Part shown: positions 31,321 to 40,549 of the stretch, piece by piece | How positions within the stretch are numbered: position 1 is the stretch's first letter | Layout: each line of letters starts with the position of its first letter | Source: Streptomyces sp. NBC_01571 | GTDB taxonomy: Bacteria; Actinomycetota; Actinomycetes; Streptomycetales; Streptomycetaceae | Direction: 5' to 3' | DNA: 64,000 nucleotides | NCBI RefSeq assembly: GCF_026339875.1 | Contig: NZ_JAPEPZ010000001.1 | Span: 7,750,001-7,814,000, forward strand | The notes under the pieces: model-generated | Database searches by the model: none | Seen by the model: the letters and a program-made list of their open reading frames with translations, nothing else | Told to the model about the DNA's origin: nothing | Translations under genes and position numbers: made by a program

Positions 31321-31504
31321 GGGCTGTGTGCGCCGACTTGGAAGGCCGGTGGCCCGGGTCGGCCGGTATGTGGCGTTCCCGCCCTGGAGGTAACGGCTTC
31401 GTACGGGGCCGGCCGCGGGACCGGGTCGACGGGAACCCGGGCGGCCGGGTCCGCGTGCCCACCGGTACACGGCGCGAGCCGACCGAAACCGGGGGGAGAC
31501 ACCG

Positions 31505-31804
31505 ATGCCCGACCCGTCCTGGCAGGCGATGCAACTGGCCCAGCGGGCCCAGCAGATCCATCGGAACCACGTACGGCACCACCGCGACCTGCACCACATG
31601 GCGCACGCCCGCCACACGGGCGCGCCGCATCCGCACCGCCCCGTGTCCCGCGGCTCCGTCCGGGGCCGCGGTCTGGTCGGTTTCCTGCTCCTGCTCCTGC
31701 TCGTGGCCGTGGCCGCGGTCGTCCACGTGGCCCACGACCCCGAACTCCGCACCACCGTCGAGACGTTCGCCCGCGACCTGCTGTCGAAGGCGCAGAGCGG
31801 CTAG
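31505..31804 (+). CDS. Small His-rich membrane protein
   Basis: A 99-residue protein, not recognised. The N-terminal half is strikingly His-rich (HRNHVRHHRDLHHMAHARH), followed by a basic patch and one hydrophobic helix (LVGFLLLLLLVAVAAVVHV). The C-terminus is short and charged. A GGGGGAG ribosome-binding site lies about 8 bases before the ATG. The predicted topology leaves the His-rich part in the cytoplasm. Metal binding is possible but untested. Confidence 0.65.
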   Translation: MPDPSWQAMQLAQRAQQIHRNHVRHHRDLHHMAHARHTGAPHPHRPVSRGSVRGRGLVGFLLLLLLVAVAAVVHVAHDPELRTTVETFARDLLSKAQSG

Positions 31805-31851
31805 CGGGAGCGCCGGCGTCGATCGACGGCGTGCGACGCATCCGACGGCAT

Positions 31852-31897
31852 CCGGAAACCGGCAACCGGCAACCGGAAACCGGCAACCGGCAACCGG
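31852..31897. repeat. Heptanucleotide tandem repeat
   Basis: About 6.5 copies of the 7-bp unit ccggMaa (ccggaaa or ccggcaa, in an a-c-c-a-c-c order) lie between the small His-rich gene and the 3' end of the TPR-like gene, outside both. Confidence 0.85.
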
Positions 31898-31939
31898 TGG
31901 ACGCGGGGAGCGGCCGTGGCCCCGCGTCCGCGGGCCGTC

Positions 31940-32713
31940 TCAGGCGGTGGCGGCGGGCGGGGACAACTGCCGGGCCAGCCAGGTCGGTACACCCCCGAGG
32001 AGCCGGAACAGCCGTCCCGCCTCCGCCCGCAGCCGGGAGGCCTCCGGCTCGGTCTCGGCGTCGGCGAGGGACGCCAGCGCCGGCGCCGTGCCCACCAGAT
32101 AGCCCAACTCCTCGCGAATCCGGAGGGATTCCCCGAACCCGTGCCGGGCCTCCGCCAACTCGCCGTCCCGCAGGGCGAGTCCGGCCAGGTGCCGCCAGGT
32201 GAAGGACAGCAGCAGCGGGTCGCCCTGGGCGGACGCGCCCGCGTGGGCCCGGCGGTAGGCGGCACGGGCGGCCTGCGGGGACTGCGCGAGGTTCTCGGCG
32301 AGCAGCCCGCGCCGGAAGTCCAGTAGCGCGCGCCCCGGCGCCCCGGGTGCGATCAGGGCGGCGGCCCGGCCGAGTGCGGCCCGCGCCTCGTCCGCGCGGT
32401 CACGTACCCCGAGCAGGGTGGCCGCGTAGGCGAGTTGTCCGCGCTCACAGGCCGCGGCGCCCCGCTCGTCGTCGCTGCGGGCCACCGCCTCCGCCGTGCG
32501 GAGCGCGTCCTCGGCCTCCGCCCAGCCCTGCTCGGTGTACAGACACCGCTCGACGAGGAGCGATGCTCTCTGCAGCGACGCCTGTGCCGTCCGGGGCTGG
32601 ATCAGCGCGGCCGCGTCGGCCCAGCAGGCGCGCGAGCGCAGCCGCCATACCGCGGTCTGGAGTGGATCGTCCCCTGCGTTCGTTCCGGAACCAGACATGG
32701 CGGTATGCGCCAC
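31940..32713 (-). CDS. TPR-like repeat protein
   Basis: A 257-residue, all-helical, Ala/Arg/Leu-rich protein. Helix pairs of about 34-40 residues recur (ADEARAALGRAAALI; AARAAYRRAHAGASAQGDPL; LAEARHGFGESLRIREELG), as in tetratricopeptide scaffolds. No enzyme motif or membrane segment is present. The GTG at 32713 has GGGGAGGG 4 bases upstream and is preferred over the ATG five codons later. Probably a protein-interaction scaffold. The partner is unknown. The Streptomyces specificity of this family is likely, but I cannot confirm it. Confidence 0.65.
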   Translation of the reverse strand: MAHTAMSGSGTNAGDDPLQTAVWRLRSRACWADAAALIQPRTAQASLQRASLLVERCLYTEQGWAEAEDALRTAEAVARSDDERGAAACERGQLAYAATLLGVRDRADEARAALGRAAALIAPGAPGRALLDFRRGLLAENLAQSPQAARAAYRRAHAGASAQGDPLLLSFTWRHLAGLALRDGELAEARHGFGESLRIREELGYLVGTAPALASLADAETEPEASRLRAEAGRLFRLLGGVPTWLARQLSPPAATA

Positions 32714-32862
32714 GTTGCCCTCCCCGAGCACGCCATTGAGCTGTTGAGTGGTGGCATCTCAGCACGGATCAAGGCACCCGGCCAAGGGGCTGGGTGAAGG
32801 ATTTCACAAAGTCGTGCGACAGGGGCGCCACTTGGCGACACGCCCCTCACCGCCCCGTGACC

Positions 32863-34536
32863 TCAACTCATGCGCAGGGCCAGGAAGAAGTCGAGCTTGT
32901 CCTCCAGGCGGGAAAGGTCCCGGCTCGTCAACTGCTCGATACGCCCCACCCGGTAGCGCAGTGTGTTGACGTGCAGGTGGAGACGGGCGGCGCAGCGCGT
33001 CCAGGAGCCGTCGCAGTCGAGGAAGGCCTCCAGGGTGGGGATCAGTTCGGCGCGGTGGCGGCGGTCGTAGTCGCGCAGCGGGTCCAGCAGCCGCGCGGTG
33101 AAGGCCCGGCGCACGTCGTCCGGCACGAAGGGCAGCAGCAGGACGTGGGAGGCCAGTTCCTGGTGTCCGGCCGCGCAGACCCGGCCGGGGCGTGCGGCGG
33201 CGACGCGGCGCGCGTGCCGGGCCTCCTCCAGGGCGCCGCGCAGTCCCTCGGCCGAGTGCACCGCCGCGCTGACGCCGAGGGTGAGCCGTCCGTCGTCGTT
33301 CAGGCCCGCCGTCAGCGGATCGCGGACGGCGGCCAGGAGCGCGTCCGCGATCAGCCCGGTCTCCGAGCCGTCGTGCTCCGAGGAGACCGCCGGAAGGGGG
33401 ACGAGCGCGATCGCCTCGCCGTCCGTGTGGGCGACGGCGATGCGGTCCGCGTGCTCGGGGCCGGCCGTCAGCGGGTCGACGAGCATCTCCTCCAGGAGCG
33501 ACTGCGCGACCGGCCCGCCGTCCATCTCGCCGCCGTCCCACTCGACGCGGGCCACCACCACCTGCCAGTGCGGGGCCGCCCCGAGTCCGGGCAGCAGCAC
33601 CGGGGCGGCGACCCGCAGCCGGGCCGCGATCTCGGCGGGCGCGGCCCCCGACTGCACCAGTTCGAGGACCTCCTGCGCGAGGCGCCGCCGCACCGTGCGT
33701 GCCGCGTCCCGGCGGTCCCGTTCGACGGCGATCAGCTGGGTGACGCCCTGGAGCAGGTCGAGCCGTTCCGCGGGCCAGTCCCCGGCGTCCGCCTCGACCA
33801 CGAGCAGCCAGTCGGAGAGCACCGTCTCGCGCACGTCGCGCCCCGCGCCCGTGGAACGCCCGGACGACCGGACCGCGAAGAGGGAGTACGCCGTCGTGTC
33901 CACCACGACCCGGTGCGGCCCGCGCCGTCCGGTGCGCACGGCCGCGAGGTGCTCGGCGGCCAGCCGGGCGCACACGTCGGCGGGCAGCGCGGCCCCCGCG
34001 AGCTTCGAGCCCGCGACGGGGCGCCCGGTGGGCGAGAGCACCCAGGCCCGCAGGTCCAGGTCGGAGCCGAGCAGGTCGAGGACCACGTCCGGGCCGCCGC
34101 CCGCCGGCCCGGACGTCATCATCCGCCGGTGCCGGTCCACCACGGCCGCCAGGTCCCCGGCGCGCTCGCCCGAGACCTGCCGTACGACGTGTTCGGTGAT
34201 CGTCGCGAAGGCCACCGACTCGTTCACGGCGAACAGGGGCATCCGGTGCCGGGCGCAGGCCAGGACCAGGTCCTCGGGGACGTCACCGAGTTCCGCCTCG
34301 CCCGCGGCGAGGGCCGCGACCCCGGCGCCCGCGAGGATGCGTACGAAGGGCTCGGAGTCCGCGGCGCCGTGCCGCCAGGCGAGACCGGTGAGGACCAGTT
34401 CGCCGCCGGAGAGATAGCGGCTGGGGTCCGTGAGGTCGGTGGTCATCACACCGCGTACGGTGCGGTCGAGCTCGCCCTCGCCGCCGAGCAGCCGCAGGCC
34501 CAGCGCGTCGGTGTCCAGCAGTGCGCGCAGCCGCAT
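32863..34536 (-). CDS. pucR: PucR family regulator of purine catabolism
   Basis: A 557-residue PucR-type regulator. The N-terminal PurC-like domain (RALLDTDALGLRLLGGEGEL, RGVMTTDLTDPSRYLSGGEL) is followed by a central GGDEF-like domain, and a C-terminal PucR HTH (LHLHVNTLRYRVGRIEQLTS). It starts at MRLRAL, ATG 34536. It is divergent from the molybdenum hydroxylase operon, so it is the likely regulator of purine breakdown here, sensing a pathway intermediate such as allantoin or a purine. Confidence 0.9.
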   Translation of the reverse strand: MRLRALLDTDALGLRLLGGEGELDRTVRGVMTTDLTDPSRYLSGGELVLTGLAWRHGAADSEPFVRILAGAGVAALAAGEAELGDVPEDLVLACARHRMPLFAVNESVAFATITEHVVRQVSGERAGDLAAVVDRHRRMMTSGPAGGGPDVVLDLLGSDLDLRAWVLSPTGRPVAGSKLAGAALPADVCARLAAEHLAAVRTGRRGPHRVVVDTTAYSLFAVRSSGRSTGAGRDVRETVLSDWLLVVEADAGDWPAERLDLLQGVTQLIAVERDRRDAARTVRRRLAQEVLELVQSGAAPAEIAARLRVAAPVLLPGLGAAPHWQVVVARVEWDGGEMDGGPVAQSLLEEMLVDPLTAGPEHADRIAVAHTDGEAIALVPLPAVSSEHDGSETGLIADALLAAVRDPLTAGLNDDGRLTLGVSAAVHSAEGLRGALEEARHARRVAAARPGRVCAAGHQELASHVLLLPFVPDDVRRAFTARLLDPLRDYDRRHRAELIPTLEAFLDCDGSWTRCAARLHLHVNTLRYRVGRIEQLTSRDLSRLEDKLDFFLALRMS

Positions 34537-34869
34537 TCTCGTCGCCGCCGTTCTTGTCTCGAAAACTACGATGGATCTGAAGGTGGGCCCCGGACGGACG
34601 CGCCCGTGAGCCGTATTCCCAGGTCCCGGCATGTTCTGGGTGTTTCACTGGGAAACCGGAGAGGTTACTGACCCCTCCCGTTCATATGAATCTACAAGAT
34701 GAGTGCCCTGGCCAGCCAACTCCTTCATGGTTTCGGTGACTGACCCCGGTGGAGGACAGCGCTGTGTACTGGCCTCGATCCGCGTGAACAACTCATGAAC
34801 GAGCCGGGGCCGCCGCACACGATCTGGCTTGATCGATACGACCTTCGACGAAGAAGAAGAGAGCCACTC
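34537..34869. promoter_or_regulatory. pucR-xdh divergent control region
   Basis: This 333-bp gap holds no gene. A perfect 10-bp palindrome TTCATATGAA (34681-34690) sits near its centre and is a candidate PucR site or promoter element. Convincing -10/-35 pairs were not found. Confidence 0.5.
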
Positions 34870-35757
34870 ATGGACTTCCTTCGCCCCGCCGGCTGGGAGG
34901 AGGCGCTCGCCGCGAAGGCCGAGCACCCCACCGCTGTGCCGATTGCGGGAGGCACCGATGTGATGGTCGAGATCAACTTCGACCACCGCCGGCCCGAGTA
35001 CCTCCTCGACCTGAACCGCATCGGTGAGCTGAGCGAATGGGAGGTCGGTGAGGAGAGCGTGCGCCTGGGCGCCTCCGTCCCGTACACCCAGATCATGGAG
35101 AACCTGCGCGGCGAGCTGCCCGGCCTGGCCCTGGCCTCCCACACCGTGGCCTCCCCGCAGATCCGCAACCGCGGCGGCGTCGGCGGAAACCTCGGCACCG
35201 CGTCCCCGGCCGGTGACGCCCACCCGGCCCTGCTCGCCGCGGGCGCCGAGGTCGAGGCCGAGTCGGTACGCGGCACCCGGATGATCCCGATCGACGCGTT
35301 CTACACCGGGGTGAAGCGCAACGCGCTCGCCCCCGACGAGCTGATCAGGGCCGTCCACGTCAAGAAGGCCGACGGCCCGCAGCAGTACTCCAAGGTCGGC
35401 ACCCGCAACGCGATGGTGATCGCGGTGTGCGCCTTCGGTCTGGCCCTGCACCCCGCGACCCGCACGGTGCGCACCGGCATCGGCTCCGCCGCGCCGACCC
35501 CGGTCCGCGCCAAGACCGCCGAGGAGTTCCTGAACGCGGCGCTCGACGAGGGCGGCTTCTGGGACAACGGCAGGATCATCACCCCGTCGGTCGCCAAGCA
35601 GTTCGCGGACCTGTGCTCCGCCGCCTGCAACCCGATCGACGACGTCCGGGGCACGGCGAGCTACCGCCGCCACGCGGTCGGCGTGATGGCCCGCCGCACC
35701 CTGACCTGGACCTGGGAGTCGTACCGCGGCACCGCCGCCACGGAGGGAGTCGCGTAA
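34870..35757 (+). CDS. Xanthine dehydrogenase-type FAD-binding subunit
   Basis: A 295-residue FAD subunit of a three-protein molybdenum hydroxylase (xanthine dehydrogenase/CoxM type). The FAD loops are visible: PIAGGTDVMVE near the N-terminus, then RNRGGVGGNLGTASPAGD, followed by the C-terminal CO-dehydrogenase-flavoprotein domain. It carries electrons from the Fe-S subunit to NAD+ or another acceptor. The ATG at 34870 is chosen as the first conserved start (MDFLRPAGWEEAL). Its TAA overlaps the ATG of the next gene (TAATG), indicating coupling. Confidence 0.92.
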   Translation: MDFLRPAGWEEALAAKAEHPTAVPIAGGTDVMVEINFDHRRPEYLLDLNRIGELSEWEVGEESVRLGASVPYTQIMENLRGELPGLALASHTVASPQIRNRGGVGGNLGTASPAGDAHPALLAAGAEVEAESVRGTRMIPIDAFYTGVKRNALAPDELIRAVHVKKADGPQQYSKVGTRNAMVIAVCAFGLALHPATRTVRTGIGSAAPTPVRAKTAEEFLNAALDEGGFWDNGRIITPSVAKQFADLCSAACNPIDDVRGTASYRRHAVGVMARRTLTWTWESYRGTAATEGVA

Positions 35758-36329
35758 TGCGCGTCAATTTCACGGTCAACGGCCGTCCGCAGGAAGCCGA
35801 CGACGTGTGGGAGGGCGAGTCCCTGCTGTACGTACTGCGGGAGCGACTGGGCCTGCCCGGCTCCAAGAACGCCTGCGAGCAGGGCGAGTGCGGTTCCTGC
35901 ACCGTCCGCCTGGACGGCGTGCCGGTGTGTTCGTGCCTGGTGGCGGCCGGTCAGGCCGAGGGCCGCGAGGTCGTCACCGTCGAGGGGCTCGCGCAGTACG
36001 CCCAGCAGCGTTCCTGCGGGACGGGCTCGTGCGGGACGTCGCTGGACGAGGCCAGGCGCTGGGGCGCCAAGGGTCATGACTCGCAGACCGGCGAGGGCAC
36101 CGAACTCTCCCCGATCCAGCAGGCGTTCATCGACGCCGGCGCCGTCCAGTGCGGGTTCTGCACCCCGGGCCTGCTGGTCGCCGCCGACGAGATGCTGGAG
36201 CACAACCCGACTCCGACCGACGCGGACATCCGCGAGGCGCTCTCCGGCAACCTCTGCCGCTGCACCGGTTACGAGAAGATCATGGACGCGGTCCGCCTCG
36301 CGGCCGCCCGGCAGTCCGAGGCGGTCTGA
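35757..36329 (+). CDS. (2Fe-2S) subunit of xanthine dehydrogenase-type enzyme
   Basis: A 190-residue iron-sulphur subunit with two clusters. The plant-ferredoxin-type site is NACEQGECGSC plus C in PVCSC; the second, helical site is CGFCTPG plus LCRCTGYE. It links the Mo subunit to the FAD subunit. A ~20-residue insertion rich in Gly/Ser (QQRSCGTGSCGTSLDEARRW) lies between the two domains, which is longer than in many homologues. The start overlaps the previous stop by 1 base. Confidence 0.93.
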   Translation: MRVNFTVNGRPQEADDVWEGESLLYVLRERLGLPGSKNACEQGECGSCTVRLDGVPVCSCLVAAGQAEGREVVTVEGLAQYAQQRSCGTGSCGTSLDEARRWGAKGHDSQTGEGTELSPIQQAFIDAGAVQCGFCTPGLLVAADEMLEHNPTPTDADIREALSGNLCRCTGYEKIMDAVRLAAARQSEAV

Positions 36330-36331
36330 CC

Positions 36332-38713
36332 ATGGGAACCACCGGCACACCCACCAAGATCACCCAGGGCACCGAGTCCAAAGGCGGCATCGGCGAGTCC
36401 ACGCTCCGCCCGGACGGCATCCTCAAGGTCACCGGCGAGTTCGCGTACTCGTCCGACATGTGGCACGAGGACATGCTGTGGGGCCAGATCCTGCGCTCCC
36501 CGGTCGCCCACGCCGAGATCGTGTCGATCGACACCTCCGAGGCCCTCGCGCAGCCCGGCGTCTACGCGGTCCTGACGTACGACGACCTGCCCACCGAGGT
36601 GAAGACGTACGGCCTGGAGATCCAGGACACCCCGGTCCTCGCGCACGGCAAGGTCCGCCACCACGGCGAGCCGGTCGCGATCGTCGCCGCCGACCACCCG
36701 GAGACCGCGCGCCGCGCCGCCGCCAAGATCAAGGTGGAGTACAGGGAGCTGCCGGTCATCACGGACGAGGCGTCCGCGACCGCGCCCGGCGCGATCCTCG
36801 TCCACGAGAGCCGCGACGACCACCACATCGGGCACGTCCCGCACCCGAACATCGTGCACCGGCAGCCGATCGTCCGAGGCGACGCCGAAGCGGCCGCGAA
36901 GAAGGCCGACTTCGTCGTCAGGGGCGAGTACACCTTCGGCATGCAGGACCAGGCCTTCCTCGGCCCCGAGTCCGGCCTCGCGGTACCCGCCGAGGACGGC
37001 GGCGTCGAGCTGTACATCGCCACCCAGTGGCTGCACTCGGACCTCAAGCAGATCGCCCCCGTCCTCGGCCTGCCCGAGGACAAGGTCCGGATGACGCTCT
37101 CCGGCGTCGGCGGCGCCTTCGGCGGCCGCGAGGACCTGTCCATGCAGATCCACGCCTGCCTGCTGGCCCTGCGCACCGGCAAGCCCGTGAAGATCGTCTA
37201 CAACCGCTTCGAGTCCTTCTTCGGACACGTCCACCGCCACCCCGCGAAGCTGTACTACGAGCACGGGGCGACCAAGGACGGCAAGCTCACGCACATGAAG
37301 GCCCGTATCGTGCTGGACGGCGGCGCGTACGCGTCCGCCTCCCCGGCGGTCGTCGGCAACGCCTCCTCACTGGGCGTCGGCCCGTACGTCGTCGAGGACG
37401 TCGACATCGAGGCCATCGCGCTCTACACCAACAACCCGCCCTGCGGAGCGATGCGCGGCTTCGGCGCGGTCCAGGCGTGCTTCGCGTACGAGGCCCAGAT
37501 GGACAAGCTCGCGGACGCGGTCGGCATGGACCGGGTCGCCTTCCGGCAGCTCAACGCGATGGAGCAGGGCACCCTGCTGCCGACCGGACAGCCCGTCGAC
37601 TCGCCGGCCCCGGTCGCCGAACTGCTGCGCCGCGTCAAGGCGATGCCGCTGCCGCCGGAGCGCCAGTGGGAGAGCTCCGAGGGGGCCGACGTTCGGCAGT
37701 TGCCGGGTGGCCTGTCCAACACCACGCACGGCGAGGGTGTCGTGCGCGGTGTCGGCTACGCCGTCGGCATCAAGAACGTCGGCTTCTCCGAGGGCTTCGA
37801 CGACTACTCGACCGCCAGGGTCCGCATGGAGGTGGTGGGCGGCGAGCCGGTCGCGACCGTGCACACCGCGATGGCGGAGGTCGGCCAGGGCGGCGTCACC
37901 GTCCACGCGCAGATCGCCCGCACCGAGCTCGGCGTCGCGCAGGTGACCATCCACCCCGCCGACACCCAGGTGGGCAGCGCCGGTTCGACGTCCGCGTCGC
38001 GTCAGACGTACGTCACCGGCGGCGCCGTCAGGAACTCCTGCGAGCTGGTGCGCGAGAAGGTCCTGGAGAGGGGCCGCCGCAAGTTCGGCACGTACCACCC
38101 GGCGTGGGCGACGGCGGAACTGCTGCTGGAGGGCGGCAAGGTCGTCACCGACGCGGGCGAGGTGCTCGCCGATCTGGCGGACGTGCTGGAGGACGAGGCC
38201 GTCGAGATCGAGGCCGAGTGGCGGCACCGTCCGACGGAACCCTTCGACCTGCGCACCGGACAGGGCTTCGGCCATGTCCAGTACTCGTTCGCCGCGCACC
38301 GCGCCGTCGTCGAGGTCGACACCGAACTCGGCCTGGTCAAGGTCATCGAACTGGCCTGCGCCCAGGACGTCGGCAAGGCGCTCAACCCGCTGTCGGTGGT
38401 CGGCCAGATCCAGGGCGGCACCACCCAGGGCCTCGGCATCGCGGTCATGGAGGAGATCATCGTCGACCCCGTCACCGCGAAGGTGCGCAACCCCTCCTTC
38501 ACGGACTACCTGATCCCCACGATCCTCGACACGCCGACCATCCCGGTCGACGTGCTCGAACTCGCCGACGACCACGCCCCGTACGGGCTCCGTGGCGTCG
38601 GCGAGGCCCCCACCCTGTCGTCGACCCCGGCCGTCCTCGCGGCGATCCGGAACGCGACGGGGCTGGAGCTCAACCGGACGCCGGTACGGCCCGAGCATCT
38701 CACCGGCAAGTAA
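36332..38713 (+). CDS. Molybdopterin-binding subunit of xanthine dehydrogenase-type enzyme
   Basis: A 793-residue catalytic subunit. The MPT-binding motifs include SGVGGAFGGRED (AFGG loop), a Gln-rich turn QGGVTVHAQIA, and the active-site Glu in LRGVGEAPTLS near the C-terminus. It hydroxylates a purine-like substrate (hypoxanthine/xanthine by context) using the sulphido-Mo cofactor. It begins 2 bases after the Fe-S subunit stop. The PucR regulator, purine permease and XdhC that flank it support purine oxidation rather than CO or aldehyde oxidation. Which purine is oxidised is inferred. Confidence 0.92.
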   Translation: MGTTGTPTKITQGTESKGGIGESTLRPDGILKVTGEFAYSSDMWHEDMLWGQILRSPVAHAEIVSIDTSEALAQPGVYAVLTYDDLPTEVKTYGLEIQDTPVLAHGKVRHHGEPVAIVAADHPETARRAAAKIKVEYRELPVITDEASATAPGAILVHESRDDHHIGHVPHPNIVHRQPIVRGDAEAAAKKADFVVRGEYTFGMQDQAFLGPESGLAVPAEDGGVELYIATQWLHSDLKQIAPVLGLPEDKVRMTLSGVGGAFGGREDLSMQIHACLLALRTGKPVKIVYNRFESFFGHVHRHPAKLYYEHGATKDGKLTHMKARIVLDGGAYASASPAVVGNASSLGVGPYVVEDVDIEAIALYTNNPPCGAMRGFGAVQACFAYEAQMDKLADAVGMDRVAFRQLNAMEQGTLLPTGQPVDSPAPVAELLRRVKAMPLPPERQWESSEGADVRQLPGGLSNTTHGEGVVRGVGYAVGIKNVGFSEGFDDYSTARVRMEVVGGEPVATVHTAMAEVGQGGVTVHAQIARTELGVAQVTIHPADTQVGSAGSTSASRQTYVTGGAVRNSCELVREKVLERGRRKFGTYHPAWATAELLLEGGKVVTDAGEVLADLADVLEDEAVEIEAEWRHRPTEPFDLRTGQGFGHVQYSFAAHRAVVEVDTELGLVKVIELACAQDVGKALNPLSVVGQIQGGTTQGLGIAVMEEIIVDPVTAKVRNPSFTDYLIPTILDTPTIPVDVLELADDHAPYGLRGVGEAPTLSSTPAVLAAIRNATGLELNRTPVRPEHLTGK

Positions 38714-38879
38714 CCCCCAGGGGCCGGGCGGGACTTGCTCCCCCTGTAACCCCTTCGTTCGTCTCGGGCCGTCCCCCGGGTCGTGCACCTTCCCAAATCC
38801 CGCAGCCGCAACGGCGGTTGACCTCTGCTGCCACCGGCGGCCGACGCGGGTGCCCCTGTGAACCTTGGGAGTTGGCACC

Positions 38880-40337
38880 ATGACCCACCAGTCAGTGGAG
38901 CCCAGGACCGTCGCCGACGACGCGGGTGCGGGTACCCGCGTCCCGGCCGGACGGTCCTGGCTGGACCGCTACTTTCACATCAGCCGGCGGGGATCGACCG
39001 TCGCGCGCGAGGTGCGCGGCGGCGTCACCACCTTCATGGCGATGGCGTACATCCTCCTCCTCAACCCCCTGATCCTGTCCGGCAAGGACGCGGCGGGGAA
39101 CACGCTCGGCCAGCAGGCACTGATCACCGCGACCGCGTTCGCCGCGGCCTTCAGCACCCTCCTGATGGGCTTCGTCGGCAAGGTGCCGCTCGCCCTCGCC
39201 GCCGGACTCTCCGTCTCCGGAGTGCTCTCCTCCCAGGTCGCCCCGCAGATGACCTGGCCGCAGGCCATGGGTATGTGCGTGATGTACGGCGCGGTCATCA
39301 TGCTGCTCGTCGTCACCGGCCTGCGCGAGATGATCATGAACGCGATACCGCTCGCGCTGAAGCACGCGATCACCATGGGCATCGGCCTGTTCGTCGCGCT
39401 GATCGGCTTCTACAAGGCCGGCTTCGTGCACCAGGGCAAGGCCACCCCGGTCACCCTCGGTGCGACCGGGGAACTCGCAGGCTGGCCGGTGCTGCTCTTC
39501 GCGGCGACCCTGCTCGCCATCTTCATGCTCCAGGCGCGCGGCGTCCCCGGTGCCATCCTCATCGGCATCGTCGGCGGCACCGTACTGGCCGTGGTCCTCG
39601 ACACCCTCGGCGTCATCGCTCCCGGGCAGTGGGCGAGCGGCGCCCCCGAACTGCACGGCAGCGCCGTCTCGATGCCGGACTTCTCGCTCTTCGGCAAGGT
39701 CGAGTTCGGCGGCTGGGGCGACGTGGGCGCGATGACGGTCGGCATGATCGTCTTCACTCTCGTCCTCGCCGGGTTCTTCGACGCCATGGCCACCATCATC
39801 GGGGTCGGCACGGAGGCCGGACTGGCCGACGCGAAGGGCCGGATGCCGGGCCTGTCCAAGGCGCTGTTCATCGACGGCGCGGGCGGAGCGGTCGGCGGCG
39901 TCGCCGGCGCCTCCGGCCAGACGGTGTTCGTCGAGTCCGCGACGGGGGTCGGCGAGGGCGCGCGCACCGGCCTCTCCTCCGTCGTCACCGGCCTGTTCTT
40001 CGCCGCCTGCCTCTTCTTCACCCCGCTGACGGCGATCGTCCCCGGCGAGGTCGCGGCGGCGGCGCTGGTCGTCATCGGCGCCATGATGATGATGAACGCC
40101 CGGCACGTCGACTGGGCCGACCGCGCCACGGCGATCCCGGTCTTCCTCACCGTCGTGATCATGCCGTTCACGTACTCCATCACCGCGGGCGTCGCGGCCG
40201 GAGTCCTCTCGTACGTCGCCATCAAGATCGCCCAGGGCAAGGCCCGGGAGATCGGGGCATTCATGTGGGGCCTGACGGTGATCTTCCTCGTCTTCTACGC
40301 CCTCCACCCCATCGAGAGCTGGATGGGCGTCCACTAG
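38880..40337 (+). CDS. NCS2 family purine permease (AzgA/PbuG type)
   Basis: A 485-residue membrane transporter with about 12-13 helices. Family segments include VRGGVTTFMAMAYILLLNPLI near the start (shortened here by one domain end), the AAGLSVSGVLSSQ loop, and the conserved central FFDAMATIIGVGTEAGL with FIDGAGGAVGG. It should import hypoxanthine/guanine/adenine by proton symport. GGGAG lies 8 bases before the ATG at 38880. Its TAG stop (40335-40337) is part of the left end of a MITE-like element. Confidence 0.9.
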   Translation: MTHQSVEPRTVADDAGAGTRVPAGRSWLDRYFHISRRGSTVAREVRGGVTTFMAMAYILLLNPLILSGKDAAGNTLGQQALITATAFAAAFSTLLMGFVGKVPLALAAGLSVSGVLSSQVAPQMTWPQAMGMCVMYGAVIMLLVVTGLREMIMNAIPLALKHAITMGIGLFVALIGFYKAGFVHQGKATPVTLGATGELAGWPVLLFAATLLAIFMLQARGVPGAILIGIVGGTVLAVVLDTLGVIAPGQWASGAPELHGSAVSMPDFSLFGKVEFGGWGDVGAMTVGMIVFTLVLAGFFDAMATIIGVGTEAGLADAKGRMPGLSKALFIDGAGGAVGGVAGASGQTVFVESATGVGEGARTGLSSVVTGLFFAACLFFTPLTAIVPGEVAAAALVVIGAMMMMNARHVDWADRATAIPVFLTVVIMPFTYSITAGVAAGVLSYVAIKIAQGKAREIGAFMWGLTVIFLVFYALHPIESWMGVH

Positions 40338-40514
40338 GTCGTGTTGCGAAAGTCCCGCCTGCCTCGCGGCGTCTGGCACGCCCTCTCGCCGCACCGGGCG
40401 AAAACCCGGGTACGTCCAGTACGCGGGCTTCCGCCCGGCACGCCGAGAGCACGCACCAGACGCCGCGAGGCCCGCCCTCCGGGCGGACGACGGGACTTTC
40501 GCAACACGCCCTAG
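40334..40514. mobile_element. MITE-like element, 181 bp
   Basis: Both ends read CTAG, and the terminal inverted repeats start CTAGGKCGTGTTGCGAAAG, followed by TCCCG, for at least 23 bases with one mismatch. The interior is also largely self-complementary (cgcggcgtctgg against ccagacgccgcg), so the whole element can form one long hairpin. It has no coding capacity, so it needs a transposase in trans. It lies between the purine permease and xdhC, and its left CTAG contains the permease stop codon. Confidence 0.85.
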
Positions 40515-40549
40515 CCCTCCCCGCAACCGCTGCCGAAGGAGACCGAGAC

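Noticed and set aside
31852..31897. Possible CRISPR or attachment site
   Set aside because: The unit is only 7 bp and contiguous, with no spacers, integrase or tRNA nearby.
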